A stretch of 64,000 nucleotides of DNA from Chryseobacterium sp. SSA4.19 (GCF_022601875.1 NZ_JAKVIP010000002.1:158344-222343), one strand, 5' to 3'. Positions 1 to 9,639 are shown, numbered from the stretch's first letter. Notes: generated by a model from the sequence alone, not told the origin. Translations and numbers: made by a program.

Positions 1-614
1 ATTCATTAAAGAAAGAACTTAAAATATTTGATGGCGGAAGAAGAGAATATACCCGCGATATTCTGGTTGTTACAGGAATGTTAGATAATGAAAAAGTAGC
101 ATTTTTTATGAACCACTGGCCTTCAAGGAGAGGAGGCGAAGCAGTTTCCCTTCCGAAAAGGAATGCAGCTGCAACATTACTGAAACAGCAGATGGACAGT
201 GTAAGGGCAGCAGATCCTGCGACAAAACTTTTTGCCATGGGCGACTTTAATGATGACCCCGTAAGCCCGAGCTTGAAAAATTATCTTAAAGCCCAGCCCG
301 GCTTAAAAGATTTAAGCGACAGTACGCCTTACCTCAACCTTATGTATCCTTTATACAAAAAAGGAGTTGCCTCTTTAGCCTATCAGGATGCCCCGAACTT
401 GTTTGACCAGATTATTGTTTCTAAAAACTTAATTTCAGACCAGGTTACAAAAGAATATTCAGTATACAAAGCAGAAATCTTTGCTCCGGCCTATCTTGTT
501 AATAAGGAAGGGAATTATAAAGGTTATCCGTTCAGATCATGGAACGGGGATCAGTTTACAGGAGGCTACAGTGATCACTTCCCTGCATTTGTCATTCTTC
601 AGAAGGAACCATAG
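1..614 (+). CDS. Endonuclease/exonuclease/phosphatase family protein (5' end outside window)
   Basis: The reading frame is open from the first bases (codons start at position 3), so the gene begins upstream and only about the last 203 residues are present. The visible part carries EEP-fold (DNase I-like) hydrolase motifs: MNHWPSRRGG, the metal and catalytic motif GDFNDDP, and the terminal SDHFPAF with the conserved Asp-His pair. Members hydrolyse phosphodiester or phosphomonoester bonds, and flavobacterial ones are often secreted, but the N-terminus that would show a signal peptide is missing. The substrate cannot be told from sequence. Confidence 0.85.
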   Translation, partial: SLKKELKIFDGGRREYTRDILVVTGMLDNEKVAFFMNHWPSRRGGEAVSLPKRNAAATLLKQQMDSVRAADPATKLFAMGDFNDDPVSPSLKNYLKAQPGLKDLSDSTPYLNLMYPLYKKGVASLAYQDAPNLFDQIIVSKNLISDQVTKEYSVYKAEIFAPAYLVNKEGNYKGYPFRSWNGDQFTGGYSDHFPAFVILQKEP

Positions 615-658
615 GAAATTGTACTTATTTGAAGTGCATTTTATGTAACTTTATGAAT

Positions 659-1081
659 ATGAAAAATGTAATCATTATTTTAATTATAGCTCTCTTACCT
701 TTCAGCTGTACCGCACAGACTGATCCTAAGAATGACAAAGACAAATCTGAAATAAAGCCTTCTAAAAACGAAGATGGCGAATGGGATCTTACGGTAATTG
801 ACACACAGTTTGATTGTTTTCTTAATGCCATTGCCAAACCGATAAATCAGTATTCTGAATCCTATTTAAAAAACAGAAATACAATATTGGTTACTGAATG
901 GAATTCATACTATTCTTCCGGCCGGTACAGAAACATTATAGAATCATCCATAAATTACGATCCTAAAGAAAATTACGGATTGAAGTTCGAGTATAAGCTG
1001 TATCAGGTTTTTGCTTACGTAAACTGGAAATATGGATTGCGGATGAGCGGGCTTTCCGGAAGTGATACGACTAGATATTAA
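659..1081 (+). CDS. DUF6146-type lipoprotein
   Basis: A 140-residue protein with a short hydrophobic leader ending in a lipobox (LPFSC), so it is probably lipidated and exported. After a charged linker, a compact domain (about residues 40-130) contains conserved-looking EWNSYY and INYDP-NYG patterns that I recognise from the Bacteroidota family DUF6146; the assignment is from memory. ATG 659 gives the cleanest signal; ATG 653 two codons upstream and TTG 629 are alternatives. It follows the hydrolase by 44 bp and is closed by a hairpin terminator shared with the convergent sod gene. Function unknown. Confidence 0.7.
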   Translation: MKNVIIILIIALLPFSCTAQTDPKNDKDKSEIKPSKNEDGEWDLTVIDTQFDCFLNAIAKPINQYSESYLKNRNTILVTEWNSYYSSGRYRNIIESSINYDPKENYGLKFEYKLYQVFAYVNWKYGLRMSGLSGSDTTRY

Positions 1082-1110
1082 AAAGGTTCAGCGGAATACT
1101 GAACCTTTTT
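1081..1110. terminator. Bidirectional hairpin terminator
   Basis: Arms AAAAGGTTCAG and CTGAACCTTTT pair perfectly around a short loop, with T-rich sequence on both sides. It sits between the convergent DUF6146 and sod genes and can serve both. Confidence 0.8.
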
Positions 1111-1130
1111 ATTTTTATAATAGCTAAAAA

Positions 1131-1727
1131 TTACTTGTTAAATAATTCCTCTACCTTATCCCAATTTACCACATCAAAAAATGCAGCAACATAGTCGGGT
1201 CTTCTGTTTTGGTAATTCAGATAGTAAGCATGTTCCCAAACATCAAGCCCTAAAACAGGAGTCCCTTTCGCATCTGCAACCGGCATCAGCGGGTTATCCT
1301 GGTTCGGAGTAGAAGTTACGGCAACAGAACCATCGGTATTTTTTACCAGCCATGCCCATCCTGATCCGAATCTTGTTTTGGCAGCATCAGAAAAATCAGT
1401 TTTGAATTTCTCAAGGCCTCCGTAATTCTCAATAGCAGCTTTTACATTTCCTACCGGCTCTTTGCTTCCGCCCGGTGTTAAAATTTCCCAGAATAAAGAG
1501 TGATTAAAGTGACCGCCGCCGTTATTTCTTACGGCTGGCTTATCAGTTCCGGTCTGACAGATTTCTTCAATTGTTTTTCCTTCCAACTCTGTACCTTCAA
1601 TCGCTTTATTTAAATTATCGATATAAGCCTGATGATGTTTTGTATGGTGAATTTCCATTGTTTTTGCATCAATGGTAGGCTCTAAAGCATCATAAGCATA
1701 TCCTAGTTTTGGCAGTTCAAACGACAT
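1131..1727 (-). CDS. sodB: Superoxide dismutase (Fe/Mn type)
   Basis: A 198-residue protein of normal family length with all four metal ligands: His27 (in MEIHHTKHH), His76 (NHSLFW), Asp162 and His166 (LDVWEHAYY). It dismutates superoxide to hydrogen peroxide and oxygen. ATG 1727 is chosen because [10 protein letters not shown] matches the usual N-terminus; the open frame runs 18 codons further upstream without family similarity. No signal peptide, so cytosolic. Whether iron, manganese or either is used cannot be decided from sequence; the symbol is only a label. Confidence 0.95.
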   Translation of the reverse strand: MSFELPKLGYAYDALEPTIDAKTMEIHHTKHHQAYIDNLNKAIEGTELEGKTIEEICQTGTDKPAVRNNGGGHFNHSLFWEILTPGGSKEPVGNVKAAIENYGGLEKFKTDFSDAAKTRFGSGWAWLVKNTDGSVAVTSTPNQDNPLMPVADAKGTPVLGLDVWEHAYYLNYQNRRPDYVAAFFDVVNWDKVEELFNK

Positions 1728-1920
1728 AATTTTATTTTTAATGTTATTACTCAAATTTAGCCATATTTTTACCGAATTCAAAAAATGTAGATTATTTTAA
1801 TAAATCTTTAACATAGAAAAATTAACTAATTTCAATGACCGACGAGAAAACACTTTTAATAACAAAATCATCTCTATAAATTTTAAAAATTATATCTTGA
1901 AAATTTACAGAGTTTTCAAT

Positions 1921-1963
1921 AAAAAAGAGTCCGTCTCACAACTAGTGAAAACGGACTTTTTTT
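1921..1963. terminator. Hairpin terminator downstream of rho
   Basis: AGTCCGT (1928-1934) pairs with ACGGACT (1951-1957), with A6 before and T7 after, so it can act in either direction. It lies downstream of the minus-strand rho gene and inside the left end of a 120-bp inverted-repeat element. Confidence 0.6.
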
Positions 1964-2046
1964 ATGATTTTTCTCGACCTCCTGTCGGAGAATGATTTTC
2001 GTACAGTCAATTCTCAACCCACATCATTTAGTTGTGAGACTGACTC
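1927..2046. repeat. 120-bp element with imperfect 18-bp terminal inverted repeats (MITE-like)
   Basis: The left end GAGTCCGTCTCACAACTA (1927-1944) is the reverse complement of the right end (2029-2046) except for one base. The interior has no coding potential. The size and terminal repeats fit a miniature inverted-repeat element or an IS remnant; it could also be a long-range RNA stem. Other copies in the genome would distinguish these. Confidence 0.5.
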
Positions 2047-2070
2047 CTTCATTTAACAAAATTAAATTAA

Positions 2071-3891
2071 TTATTTATTCATTGACATCAGGAATTCTTC
2101 ATTATTAAGGGTTCCTCTGATGTTTTTATTTACAAATTCCATAGCTTCAATAGGATTCATCTCAGAAAGGTACTTTCTCAGGATCCACATTCTCTGAGAA
2201 GTTACTTCATCCAAAAGAAGATCATCTCTACGGGTGCTGGAAGCCACCAGATCAATTGCCGGATAAATTCTTCTGTTAGCGATTTTACGATCCAGCTGAA
2301 GTTCCATATTCCCGGTTCCCTTGAATTCTTCAAAGATAACTTCATCCATTTTAGAGCCAGTATCGATAAGAGCAGTAGCAATAATAGTCAGAGATCCTCC
2401 TCCTTCAATTTTTCTTGCTGCTCCGAAGAATCTTTTCGGCTTGTGAAGTGCATTAGCATCCACACCTCCTGAAAGTACTTTCCCAGATGCCGGTGTTACC
2501 GTATTATATGCTCTTGCCAATCTCGTAATTGAATCCAGTAAAATCACCACATCATGTCCGCATTCCACCATTCTTTGGGCTTTTGCCAGAACAAGATTGG
2601 CCACTTTCACATGCTTGTCCGCTGCTTCATCAAAAGTCGAGGCAATCACTTCAGCATTTACACTTCTCTCCATATCAGTAACCTCTTCCGGACGTTCGTC
2701 GATAAGGAGCACCATCATATATACCTCAGGGTGATTTGCTGCAATAGAATTGGCAATATCTTTCAGCAGCATCGTTTTACCCGTTTTAGGCTGGGCTACG
2801 ATCATAGCTCTTTGCCCTTTTCCTATCGGCGCTATCAGATCAACAATCCTGGTTGACATGGTAGAATTATTTCCTGCAAGATTAAATTTTTCTTCAGGGA
2901 AAAGCGGTGTTAAATATTCAAAAGCAACACGGTCTTTGATAAATGCAAGATCACGTCCGTTGACTTCAGTAGGCTTCAGTAAAGAAAAATATTTTTCTCC
3001 TTCTTTCGGAAGTCTTACGATTCCTCTTACGGTATCTCCGGTTTTTAAACTGTAATTTCTGATCTGGGCCGTAGAAACGTATACATCGTCAGGTGAAGAA
3101 ATGTAGCTGAAGTCTGATGAGCGTAAAAACCCGTAGTTATCAGGTAAAATTTCCAGCACCCCTTCAATACTTACCATCCCATCGAAACTGAATTCTTTTT
3201 TCGTTTCGTGATGTTGTAGCTCATCCCCTCTTTCAGAATGCTGCTGTTGCTGCTTATTCTGGTTTTGGTTCTGATTCGGATTTCTATTTTGATTGCCGTT
3301 ATTATGCGGATTGTTGTGTTGTCCTTTCTGAGGCCTGGCCTGAGGCTGATGAGAAGTATTAGGCTTTTCTTCTGAAGGAACAGGTTCCTGGGATTCTGTA
3401 TGTTTGGGAGCTTCTGCTTTTTCTTGTGGATTTTCAGTATTTCCGGTATTGGAAGTAGGAACTCTTTTCCTTTTTCTCTTAGCAGCTGCTCCATCTTCAG
3501 TTACTGTAGCAGGGGCTGTTTTAATCTCTTGTATGGCATGTGGTTCTTCAGTGAGAGGTTCTTTTACTTCCTCTGCTTTTTCCCCAACCTCTGTTTTTTG
3601 CTCTGCCAGAGCTTTTGTTTCTGCTTTTGGTCTGGTGCCCGTTTTCTTGGGAACCGTTTTTTTAACAGGAGCCTTTACAGGCTTTTCCGACGGGATTTTT
3701 TCAGCAGTTACGCTGGTTTCAGTTGCGCTGAAATATTCTTTTGCAACCTTTGGATTTGACGCCTGAAAGTCAAGAACGGCAAAGATTTTATCATTCTCAT
3801 TGCTGTTTCTTGCAACTTTAACGCCCAAATCCTTTAAGATTTTAGTCAGTTCCGTTACGGATTTTGACCTTAACGTTTCAATGTTAAACAT
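2071..3891 (-). CDS. rho: Transcription termination factor Rho with long N/Q-rich insert
   Basis: A 606-residue RNA-dependent ATPase/helicase that terminates transcription. An N-terminal Rho_N helical domain (about 1-40) is followed by a roughly 170-residue low-complexity linker rich in Pro/Lys/Glu and then Asn/Gln (about 60-225), the cold-shock-like RNA-binding domain ([15 protein letters not shown]), and the RecA-type ATPase core with Walker A (PKTGKT, about 369) and Walker B ([14 protein letters not shown]). E. coli Rho is 419 residues; the difference is almost all linker. Such inserts are common in Bacteroidota Rho and are linked in other bacteria to RNA binding or phase separation. Confidence 0.97.
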   Translation of the reverse strand: MFNIETLRSKSVTELTKILKDLGVKVARNSNENDKIFAVLDFQASNPKVAKEYFSATETSVTAEKIPSEKPVKAPVKKTVPKKTGTRPKAETKALAEQKTEVGEKAEEVKEPLTEEPHAIQEIKTAPATVTEDGAAAKRKRKRVPTSNTGNTENPQEKAEAPKHTESQEPVPSEEKPNTSHQPQARPQKGQHNNPHNNGNQNRNPNQNQNQNKQQQQHSERGDELQHHETKKEFSFDGMVSIEGVLEILPDNYGFLRSSDFSYISSPDDVYVSTAQIRNYSLKTGDTVRGIVRLPKEGEKYFSLLKPTEVNGRDLAFIKDRVAFEYLTPLFPEEKFNLAGNNSTMSTRIVDLIAPIGKGQRAMIVAQPKTGKTMLLKDIANSIAANHPEVYMMVLLIDERPEEVTDMERSVNAEVIASTFDEAADKHVKVANLVLAKAQRMVECGHDVVILLDSITRLARAYNTVTPASGKVLSGGVDANALHKPKRFFGAARKIEGGGSLTIIATALIDTGSKMDEVIFEEFKGTGNMELQLDRKIANRRIYPAIDLVASSTRRDDLLLDEVTSQRMWILRKYLSEMNPIEAMEFVNKNIRGTLNNEEFLMSMNK

Positions 3892-3985
3892 ATTTAATGT
3901 AAAAAATGTAATTAATTGTGAGTAAGAAAAGTAAGTCCGGTGACTTTTGTTTTCAAGTACATTGTATAATGCAAATCTACACTTA

Positions 3986-4018
3986 TTTTTGAATTGTGCA
4001 AAATTTATGCTACTTTTG
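3986..4018 (+). promoter_or_regulatory. Bacteroidota-type sigma promoter for the DUF4293 gene
   Basis: TTTTTG (3986-3991), a 19-bp spacer and TACTTTTG (4011-4018) fit the Bacteroidota consensus TTTG-N19-TAnnTTTG. The predicted start lies about 10 bp before ATG 4036. Confidence 0.7.
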
Positions 4019-4035
4019 CCTAGATTAAATATTCA

Positions 4036-4425
4036 ATGCTACAAAGAATACAGACTATATGGATCTTCCTGGCAGTTTTAGCTGCTGTATTTCTGTTCAT
4101 TACAGGGCAGGACATCATCATTTCAGATCAGATTCCCGTAATAGATATAGTTTGTGTGATTCTTGTTTTGGTTGGATTACTGAGTGTATTCAGTTTTAAA
4201 AACAGAAAAAGACAAATTCTGCTGAATAATATCAGCATTATTATAAACGCTTTGTTGATTGGTGTATCGGTATACTGGTTACTTAACTTATCCGGAGGAA
4301 TTCAGTTTCCTGAGAAGGGTATTGAGCCGGTTTTCCCATTGATTGCGATGATCTGTCTGCTGATAGCAAACATATACATCAAAAAAGATGAGAGGCTCGT
4401 AAAATCTGTAGACAGACTCCGATAA
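4036..4425 (+). CDS. DUF4293 family integral membrane protein
   Basis: A 129-residue protein with four predicted membrane segments (about 8-25, 34-52, 62-82 and 92-110) and a charged C-terminal tail. The MLQRIQT start is characteristic of DUF4293, a Bacteroidota family usually found next to rho, which is divergently adjacent here. Function unknown. It has its own promoter and ends in a strong hairpin terminator. Confidence 0.85.
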   Translation: MLQRIQTIWIFLAVLAAVFLFITGQDIIISDQIPVIDIVCVILVLVGLLSVFSFKNRKRQILLNNISIIINALLIGVSVYWLLNLSGGIQFPEKGIEPVFPLIAMICLLIANIYIKKDERLVKSVDRLR

Positions 4426-4449
4426 CCTTACAACGATTTTTTGAGTAAG

Positions 4450-4478
4450 AACAGCTTCCTGAAGGAAGCTGTTTTTTT
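4450..4478 (+). terminator. Intrinsic terminator after the DUF4293 gene
   Basis: AACAGCTTCC pairs with GGAAGCTGTT, followed by a T7 run. Confidence 0.85.
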
Positions 4479-4587
4479 CTTCAACATACTTGGATTTCAA
4501 TCATCATCATTATAAAAAATAAATTTATTACAGTTTTATGCAACATTTCTGCTAAAGATGCGACAGATAGATGATAAATTATTCAAA

Positions 4588-5511
4588 ATGAAAAAACTTA
4601 CCTATCTTACTTTTTCACTCTTTTCCATAATTACCTTTTCACAGAAAGTTTCTGAAGAACGAATCAAGACAGTACTCTCCACACTAGCTTCTGATGAGAT
4701 GAAAGGCCGTGAAATCGGAACTCCCGAAAATGACCTTGCAGCCAATTATATTGCCAAGCTTTTTAAAGAAAACAAACTGGAGTATTGTACAGGAAATTCT
4801 TATCTGGTTCCGTTCAGCTATAAAGGTCAAACCGTATATAACGTTTGTGGAGTAAAAAAAGGTAAAACCGATAAATACCTGGGCTTTTCAGGACATTTTG
4901 ATCATATAGGAACAAGCAAGAACCCGAAAGACAGTATTTACAATGGTGCTGATGACGATGCCAGCGGAATTGCTACCTTGGTAGGGATCTCCGATTATTT
5001 CAAAAATATAAAGCCGGAATTCTCAATGGTATTCATGGCTTTTAATGGAGAAGAAAAAGGCATGCTGGGTTCAAAAGCCATTTCCAAAGATCCGAATTTA
5101 GATAAAATCTACCATAACATGACCGCACTTTTTAATTTTGAAATGGTGGCAACAGAATCGGCTTTCGGAAAAAATGCTTTATTTATGACCGGCGATGAGT
5201 TCTCTGATCTGGATGAATTATTTAATCAGAATGCTGCGAACGGCTTAAAAATCAATGCTGACCCTTATGCGGAACAACAGCTGTTTTACCGCTCTGATAA
5301 TGTAAGCTTTGTTAAAAAGAAAATTATCGCCCATTCTTTTTCAACGGTTGACATGACGAAAGCAACACATTACCATAATGAAAGCGATGATATACATATT
5401 GTTGATTTTAACAACATGACGCAGATTATTAATAATTTCGGAAAAACCCTTGAAAAATTAAGTCCCAAGAATTTTAACCCTGCGTACAACGATAAAGTAA
5501 AAATCGATTAG
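4588..5511 (+). CDS. Secreted M28 family zinc aminopeptidase
   Basis: A 307-residue peptidase with an N-terminal signal peptide (MKKLTYLTFSLFSIITFSQ). Co-catalytic zinc residues of the M28 fold are visible: GHFDHIG (about 103-109), ADDDASG (121-127), the catalytic Glu pair in NGEEKG (155-156), and a C-terminal His in THYHNESDD. It probably removes N-terminal residues from peptides in the periplasm or outside the cell. ATG 4588 is chosen over 4558 because it starts the signal peptide. Confidence 0.9.
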   Translation: MKKLTYLTFSLFSIITFSQKVSEERIKTVLSTLASDEMKGREIGTPENDLAANYIAKLFKENKLEYCTGNSYLVPFSYKGQTVYNVCGVKKGKTDKYLGFSGHFDHIGTSKNPKDSIYNGADDDASGIATLVGISDYFKNIKPEFSMVFMAFNGEEKGMLGSKAISKDPNLDKIYHNMTALFNFEMVATESAFGKNALFMTGDEFSDLDELFNQNAANGLKINADPYAEQQLFYRSDNVSFVKKKIIAHSFSTVDMTKATHYHNESDDIHIVDFNNMTQIINNFGKTLEKLSPKNFNPAYNDKVKID

Positions 5512-5564
5512 AAACGTCTTATCTATTAATTTTCCTTACTTTTGTTTGATTAATCCAAAATTTG

Positions 5565-7394
5565 ATGAGTTATTATAAACGAGCAATAGACAACATACTT
5601 CCTTACAAAAAATCTATTGCAGCCGGTATTTTTTTTAATATTCTTTATGCCTTATTCAATATCATTGCCATGCTTTTTTTCATGCCTGTTTTGAATATCC
5701 TTTTTGATAAAGAGACTAAAAAAATTGATTCCCAGCCCGTTTACGAAGGCATTTCCAATGCCGGAACATTTCTTAAAGACAGCTTTAATTACAACATCCA
5801 GCAACTACAGATTGAAAAAGGGCCGGAATATATCCTGTTAATTACCTGTATTTTATTTATATCCATGTTCTTTTTAAGAAACATTTTCAGTTATTTATCA
5901 GAATTTTACCTTACTTTTTCAAGAACTGGTGTTTCAAGAGATTTCAGGATAAAACTGCACGATAAGATTTTAGAATTACCGGTATCATTTTTTACCAATT
6001 CCAGAAAAGGAGATGTTTTCGCAAGAATCACTTCGGATGTCAGCGAAGTGGAATCTAATATCTTAAATAGTTTAATTGACATTATACGTTCTCCTATTGT
6101 AATTATTATTACGATGGGCTATCTTCTGTATTCTAATTTTCAGCTTACCATTTTTACATTGATTGTATTTCCTATAATGGGAACACTTATTTCAATTATC
6201 GGGAAAAGCCTGAAAAAAGATACCGGCGAAGCCCAGAATGAGCTCGGGAAAATGTATTCTTTTGTAGATGAAACTTTAGTAGGATTAAAAATCATTAAGA
6301 TTTTTGATGCTTCTCCACAGATTAAAAGAAGGTTTGACGAGGTTCTTAATAAAATCAGACATCTTTCTTTACGCCTGTTTAAGAAGAAAGCGTTGGCTTC
6401 TCCCGTAAGTGAGCTTTTGGGAGCGGTTACCATAGGAATGATCGTATATTTCGGAGGACGCCTTGCCATTCAGGGAAGAGGGTTGTCAGGAAGTGAATTC
6501 ATAACGTATATTGCTTTATTTTACACCATTTTACAACCTTTAAAAGCTTTATCTTCCGCGATATCCAATCTTCAGAAAGGAGAGGTTTCCGCTAAAAGAA
6601 TTTTTGAAATTCTTGATGCAGATTATCATATTAAAGAATTGAATGATGCTAAGGAAATACAGGGATTTGGAAGAAGTGTAGAATTTAAAAACATTACTTT
6701 CGGATATGAAGAAAGGGATGTCCTTAACAACTTTTCATTATCCATTCCTAAAGGCAAGACCGTTGCTTTAGTAGGGCAAAGCGGCAGTGGAAAAAGTACA
6801 ATCACCAATCTCATCACGCGTTTTTATGATGTAAACGCAGGAGAAATTCTTGTGGACGGGGAAAATATAAAAAAAATAAAACTTTCGAGCTATAGAAAGC
6901 TGTTCGGCTTGGTGACACAGGATAATATATTATTCAATGACACGATAAGACACAATATATCACTGGGAAAACCGAATGCTTCTTTAGAGGAAATTCAGGC
7001 AGCTGCCAAAGTAGCCAATGCGCATGATTTTATCATGGATCTTCCGGATCAGTACGATACCAATATCGGAGATGCCGGCGGAAAGCTTTCCGGCGGACAA
7101 AAGCAGAGAATATCCATTGCAAGGGCGGTGCTGAAAAACCCACCTATTATGATTCTGGATGAAGCTACTTCTGCGTTGGATACGGAATCAGAAAGATTTG
7201 TTCAGTATGCCTTGGAAAAAATGATGGAAAACAGAACGTCTTTAGTTATTGCCCACCGACTTTCAACCATTCAGAAAGCCGACTGGATTGTGGTCATGGA
7301 GAAAGGAAATATCATAGAACAGGGAACCCACCATGAACTTATCGCCAAAAGAGGCATGTATCACAAACTGGTTGAACTGCAGAATTTTGATTAA
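5565..7394 (+). CDS. ABC transporter, fused permease and ATPase (MsbA-like)
   Basis: A 609-residue half-transporter: six membrane segments in the first 330 residues, then an ATPase domain with Walker A GQSGSGKST (about 403), signature LSGGQKQR (about 507) and Walker B IMILDEATSALD. The fused exporter layout is that of MsbA, the lipid A flippase, and of multidrug exporters; MsbA-type function is plausible but unproven. ATG 5565 is used; TTG 5562 is one codon upstream. A TACTTTTG -7 box lies at 5537-5544. A bidirectional terminator follows. Confidence 0.9.
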   Translation: MSYYKRAIDNILPYKKSIAAGIFFNILYALFNIIAMLFFMPVLNILFDKETKKIDSQPVYEGISNAGTFLKDSFNYNIQQLQIEKGPEYILLITCILFISMFFLRNIFSYLSEFYLTFSRTGVSRDFRIKLHDKILELPVSFFTNSRKGDVFARITSDVSEVESNILNSLIDIIRSPIVIIITMGYLLYSNFQLTIFTLIVFPIMGTLISIIGKSLKKDTGEAQNELGKMYSFVDETLVGLKIIKIFDASPQIKRRFDEVLNKIRHLSLRLFKKKALASPVSELLGAVTIGMIVYFGGRLAIQGRGLSGSEFITYIALFYTILQPLKALSSAISNLQKGEVSAKRIFEILDADYHIKELNDAKEIQGFGRSVEFKNITFGYEERDVLNNFSLSIPKGKTVALVGQSGSGKSTITNLITRFYDVNAGEILVDGENIKKIKLSSYRKLFGLVTQDNILFNDTIRHNISLGKPNASLEEIQAAAKVANAHDFIMDLPDQYDTNIGDAGGKLSGGQKQRISIARAVLKNPPIMILDEATSALDTESERFVQYALEKMMENRTSLVIAHRLSTIQKADWIVVMEKGNIIEQGTHHELIAKRGMYHKLVELQNFD

Positions 7395-7410
7395 ATTTTA
7401 CAATCCTCAT

Positions 7411-7447
7411 AAAAAATAAGAGCCTTTTTCAAAGGCTCTTATTTTTT
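7411..7447. terminator. Bidirectional terminator between convergent genes
   Basis: A long stem (AATAAGAGCCT with AGGCTCTTATT) flanked by A and T runs serves the ABC exporter and the opposing PNGase F-like gene. Confidence 0.9.
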
Positions 7448-7479
7448 ATATATGAATGATATTTTAATCCTGTATAGAA

Positions 7480-8802
7480 TTACTTTCTAATGACCTTATG
7501 GGTAAAATGGCTACCGCCCTCCAATAAAATGTCCAGCAGGTATGCACCCGGTGGATATGATGTTAGATCAATCTTTGAATCATTGGTTTCGGATAATTTT
7601 CGTCCGTCAACAGAAAAAACGGCAACACGGTTTACTTTCTTTTCTCCCTTAATCATTATATAATCAGAAGTAGGATTAGGGTAAATAGAAATATCTACTG
7701 TAGAGAGGTCTTTTACGGATAAGTTCTGGTTCTGGCTCTGCATATACATAGACAGTACAATTTCACCGCTCTGTCCGTAAAATACCGCCGTAGGAACTTC
7801 ATATTTAACAGTATGGCTTCCGGCAGACAATGAAGGTACAGAAAAGCTCCTGATCGGCACAGAATCTCCCGGACACCAGTTATTCCAGTTGGTCCACCAT
7901 GTCGCACTGTGTGGATTAGGGCCATAAATACCGTTTGCTTGTGTGTTATACATCCTGTAAGGCTCACAAGATTTCCCGCCCGGAGTAAAAGTCATCATTT
8001 GTGCATTGTCTAAAGAAACAATATTTTGTCTGCGTACATATTCCTCACCATTATTGTTTGCACCATGAGGGGTAGTGACAATAAAAAATGTAGGATTGGT
8101 TGCTGCCTGGGGAATATTAAAATTAATAAGCCTTACAGTCTGCCCAGCCATATCCGTATTATTATAATTATTAAGGGTATTGGAATCAAGCAGAGGCAGA
8201 ATGGTATTAAAATTATTGTTAATAGTAGCATCATTAGAAGTAACAAAGGTCAAAGTGCCCGCAAAAACATCATTCCTGTTTGCACATCCTGCCACCTGCG
8301 TGTTCGCTGCATAAGGAACACCAAATACGTCAAGTTCCACCCAGATGTCGTATGTATTTCTCAAGTCAGCATTACTGAAAACTGAATATAAATTATTAAC
8401 CTCATAGGAATAAGGAACTTCTGTAGGAGAAATATTTTTATTCATAAAAGGGGTAATGTATCTTCCGACTTCAAATCTTTTAACCTGTGTATCACTCATG
8501 GTATAGCTGGCCTGCCCCTTAGGAACCAAAGCAATGTGTACCCCTCCGATTCTGTCATAATTGTCACACAAAGCTCCGATGGTTACATTCATCTGAATTT
8601 TATTCTGAAAACTATTAAGCTCAGCATCGGTAAGCTTCTTAGCGTATTTGGAATTCGCAAGTCTGATGGTATTGGCAGGAACCGGCTGTGTCACATTACT
8701 TGCATACCCATCATAGAATACAATTTGTGAAAAAACATTGATCGAGGTCTGCGATTTAAAAAGTGCAGAAAGGATAAGCAGAGGAAGTAAAATTTTTCTC
8801 AT
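7480..8802 (-). CDS. Secreted PNGase F-like protein with type IX secretion C-terminal domain
   Basis: A 440-residue protein with a signal peptide (about 1-19) and a two-part region resembling Elizabethkingia PNGase F, which cleaves N-glycans from asparagine. Local matches from memory: CDNYDRIG (Asp83) against the CDEWDRY motif carrying catalytic Asp60; GRYITPF against GRFITPY; GEEYVRRQ against the CAEWCFR motif carrying catalytic Glu206; and NNWCPGDSVPIR against AGWCPGMAVPTR. The residue matching Glu118 is unclear. The last 75 or so residues (IYPNPTSDYI...HKVIRK) are a type A T9SS sorting domain. ATG 8802 starts the signal peptide. Confidence 0.75.
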   Translation of the reverse strand: MRKILLPLLILSALFKSQTSINVFSQIVFYDGYASNVTQPVPANTIRLANSKYAKKLTDAELNSFQNKIQMNVTIGALCDNYDRIGGVHIALVPKGQASYTMSDTQVKRFEVGRYITPFMNKNISPTEVPYSYEVNNLYSVFSNADLRNTYDIWVELDVFGVPYAANTQVAGCANRNDVFAGTLTFVTSNDATINNNFNTILPLLDSNTLNNYNNTDMAGQTVRLINFNIPQAATNPTFFIVTTPHGANNNGEEYVRRQNIVSLDNAQMMTFTPGGKSCEPYRMYNTQANGIYGPNPHSATWWTNWNNWCPGDSVPIRSFSVPSLSAGSHTVKYEVPTAVFYGQSGEIVLSMYMQSQNQNLSVKDLSTVDISIYPNPTSDYIMIKGEKKVNRVAVFSVDGRKLSETNDSKIDLTSYPPGAYLLDILLEGGSHFTHKVIRK

Positions 8803-8937
8803 AGATAAATTAATTTGACATTCTAAACCGTAAATATATAAATTATCTATAAAATTTAACCCATCATATTTATATATTCCACACAATAAACTTTATTTTT
8901 TTAAATTTTTACAATAACATGTTTTGAGATAATAGAA

Positions 8938-8959
8938 AAGAGCAGACGAATCTGCTCTT
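8938..8959 (-). terminator. Hairpin downstream of psd
   Basis: AAGAGCAGA pairs perfectly with TCTGCTCTT around a CGAA loop. The following T tract on the minus strand is short, so strength is uncertain. Confidence 0.55.
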
Positions 8960-8981
8960 CTAATTTTTATGTTTATAATTT

Positions 8982-9635
8982 TTAATCTTTCATTCTTGCA
9001 ATTACATCAAGCCCACCTTTTGTAATGTCCCCGATCTTACAGATAATTTCAGTATCCAGCGGCAGAAAAACATCCATTCTTGAGCCGAATTTTATAAATC
9101 CGAATTCATGTCCGGCTTTGGCCTCGTCCCCGTCATTACAATAGAAGACAATCCTTCTGGCCACATAACCTGCAATTTGCCTGAAAACCACTTTATGGTG
9201 AGTCAGGCTTTCAACAGCAACCGTGGTCCGTTCATTGTCTGTTGATGACTTTTCATGCCAGGCCACGAGATATTTTCCCGGATGGTATTTTTTATAAATC
9301 ACTTTTCCTGAAACGGGATATCTGCAGATATGAACATTCAGAGGAGACATAAAAATAGAAACCTGAATGACCTTCTCTTTAAGAAACTCATTTTCTTCAA
9401 CTTCTTTGATCATGACTACTTTACCGTCCACAGGAGCAATAACGTTTTCTTTATGCTCAAGGATGTCACGGTTGGGAACCCTGAAAAACCAGAATACCAA
9501 ACTGTAAACAACCAATAATGGCAGGATGATCATTAATGACCATATTTCAAGAAAATAAATAGCCAAAGCCCCCAGAATGATAAATAAAATGGTGGCAACG
9601 GTAATCGTTCCTTTTGATTCTCTGTGTAATTTCAT
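8982..9635 (-). CDS. psd: Phosphatidylserine decarboxylase (short form)
   Basis: A 217-residue enzyme converting phosphatidylserine to phosphatidylethanolamine. Two N-terminal membrane segments (about 12-50) precede the catalytic domain. The proenzyme self-cleaves at a Gly-Ser pair, seen here as FIKFGSRMDVFLP (about 180), giving the pyruvoyl prosthetic group on the new N-terminal Ser. The length matches the short bacterial and archaeal-type enzymes rather than the about 320-residue E. coli form. It ends a phospholipid run directly after cdsA (4-bp gap), probably one transcript. Confidence 0.93.
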   Translation of the reverse strand: MKLHRESKGTITVATILFIILGALAIYFLEIWSLMIILPLLVVYSLVFWFFRVPNRDILEHKENVIAPVDGKVVMIKEVEENEFLKEKVIQVSIFMSPLNVHICRYPVSGKVIYKKYHPGKYLVAWHEKSSTDNERTTVAVESLTHHKVVFRQIAGYVARRIVFYCNDGDEAKAGHEFGFIKFGSRMDVFLPLDTEIICKIGDITKGGLDVIARMKD

Positions 9636-9639
9636 GAGA

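Larger units (their letters stand above)
1728..2070. other. Non-coding interval between rho and sod
   Basis: About 340 bp with no convincing gene. It holds the upstream region of sod (very AT-rich, no clear -33/-7 pair), and the small inverted-repeat element and terminator listed separately. Confidence 0.7.

Noticed and set aside
625..837. Minus-strand open frame opposite the DUF6146 lipoprotein
   Set aside because: Shadow of a lipoprotein gene with clear signal and domain.
3400..3766. Two plus-strand open frames opposite the rho N-terminal region
   Set aside because: They mirror the low-complexity Rho linker and read as Phe/Cys/Ser-rich sequence with no domain; antisense shadows of a clear gene.
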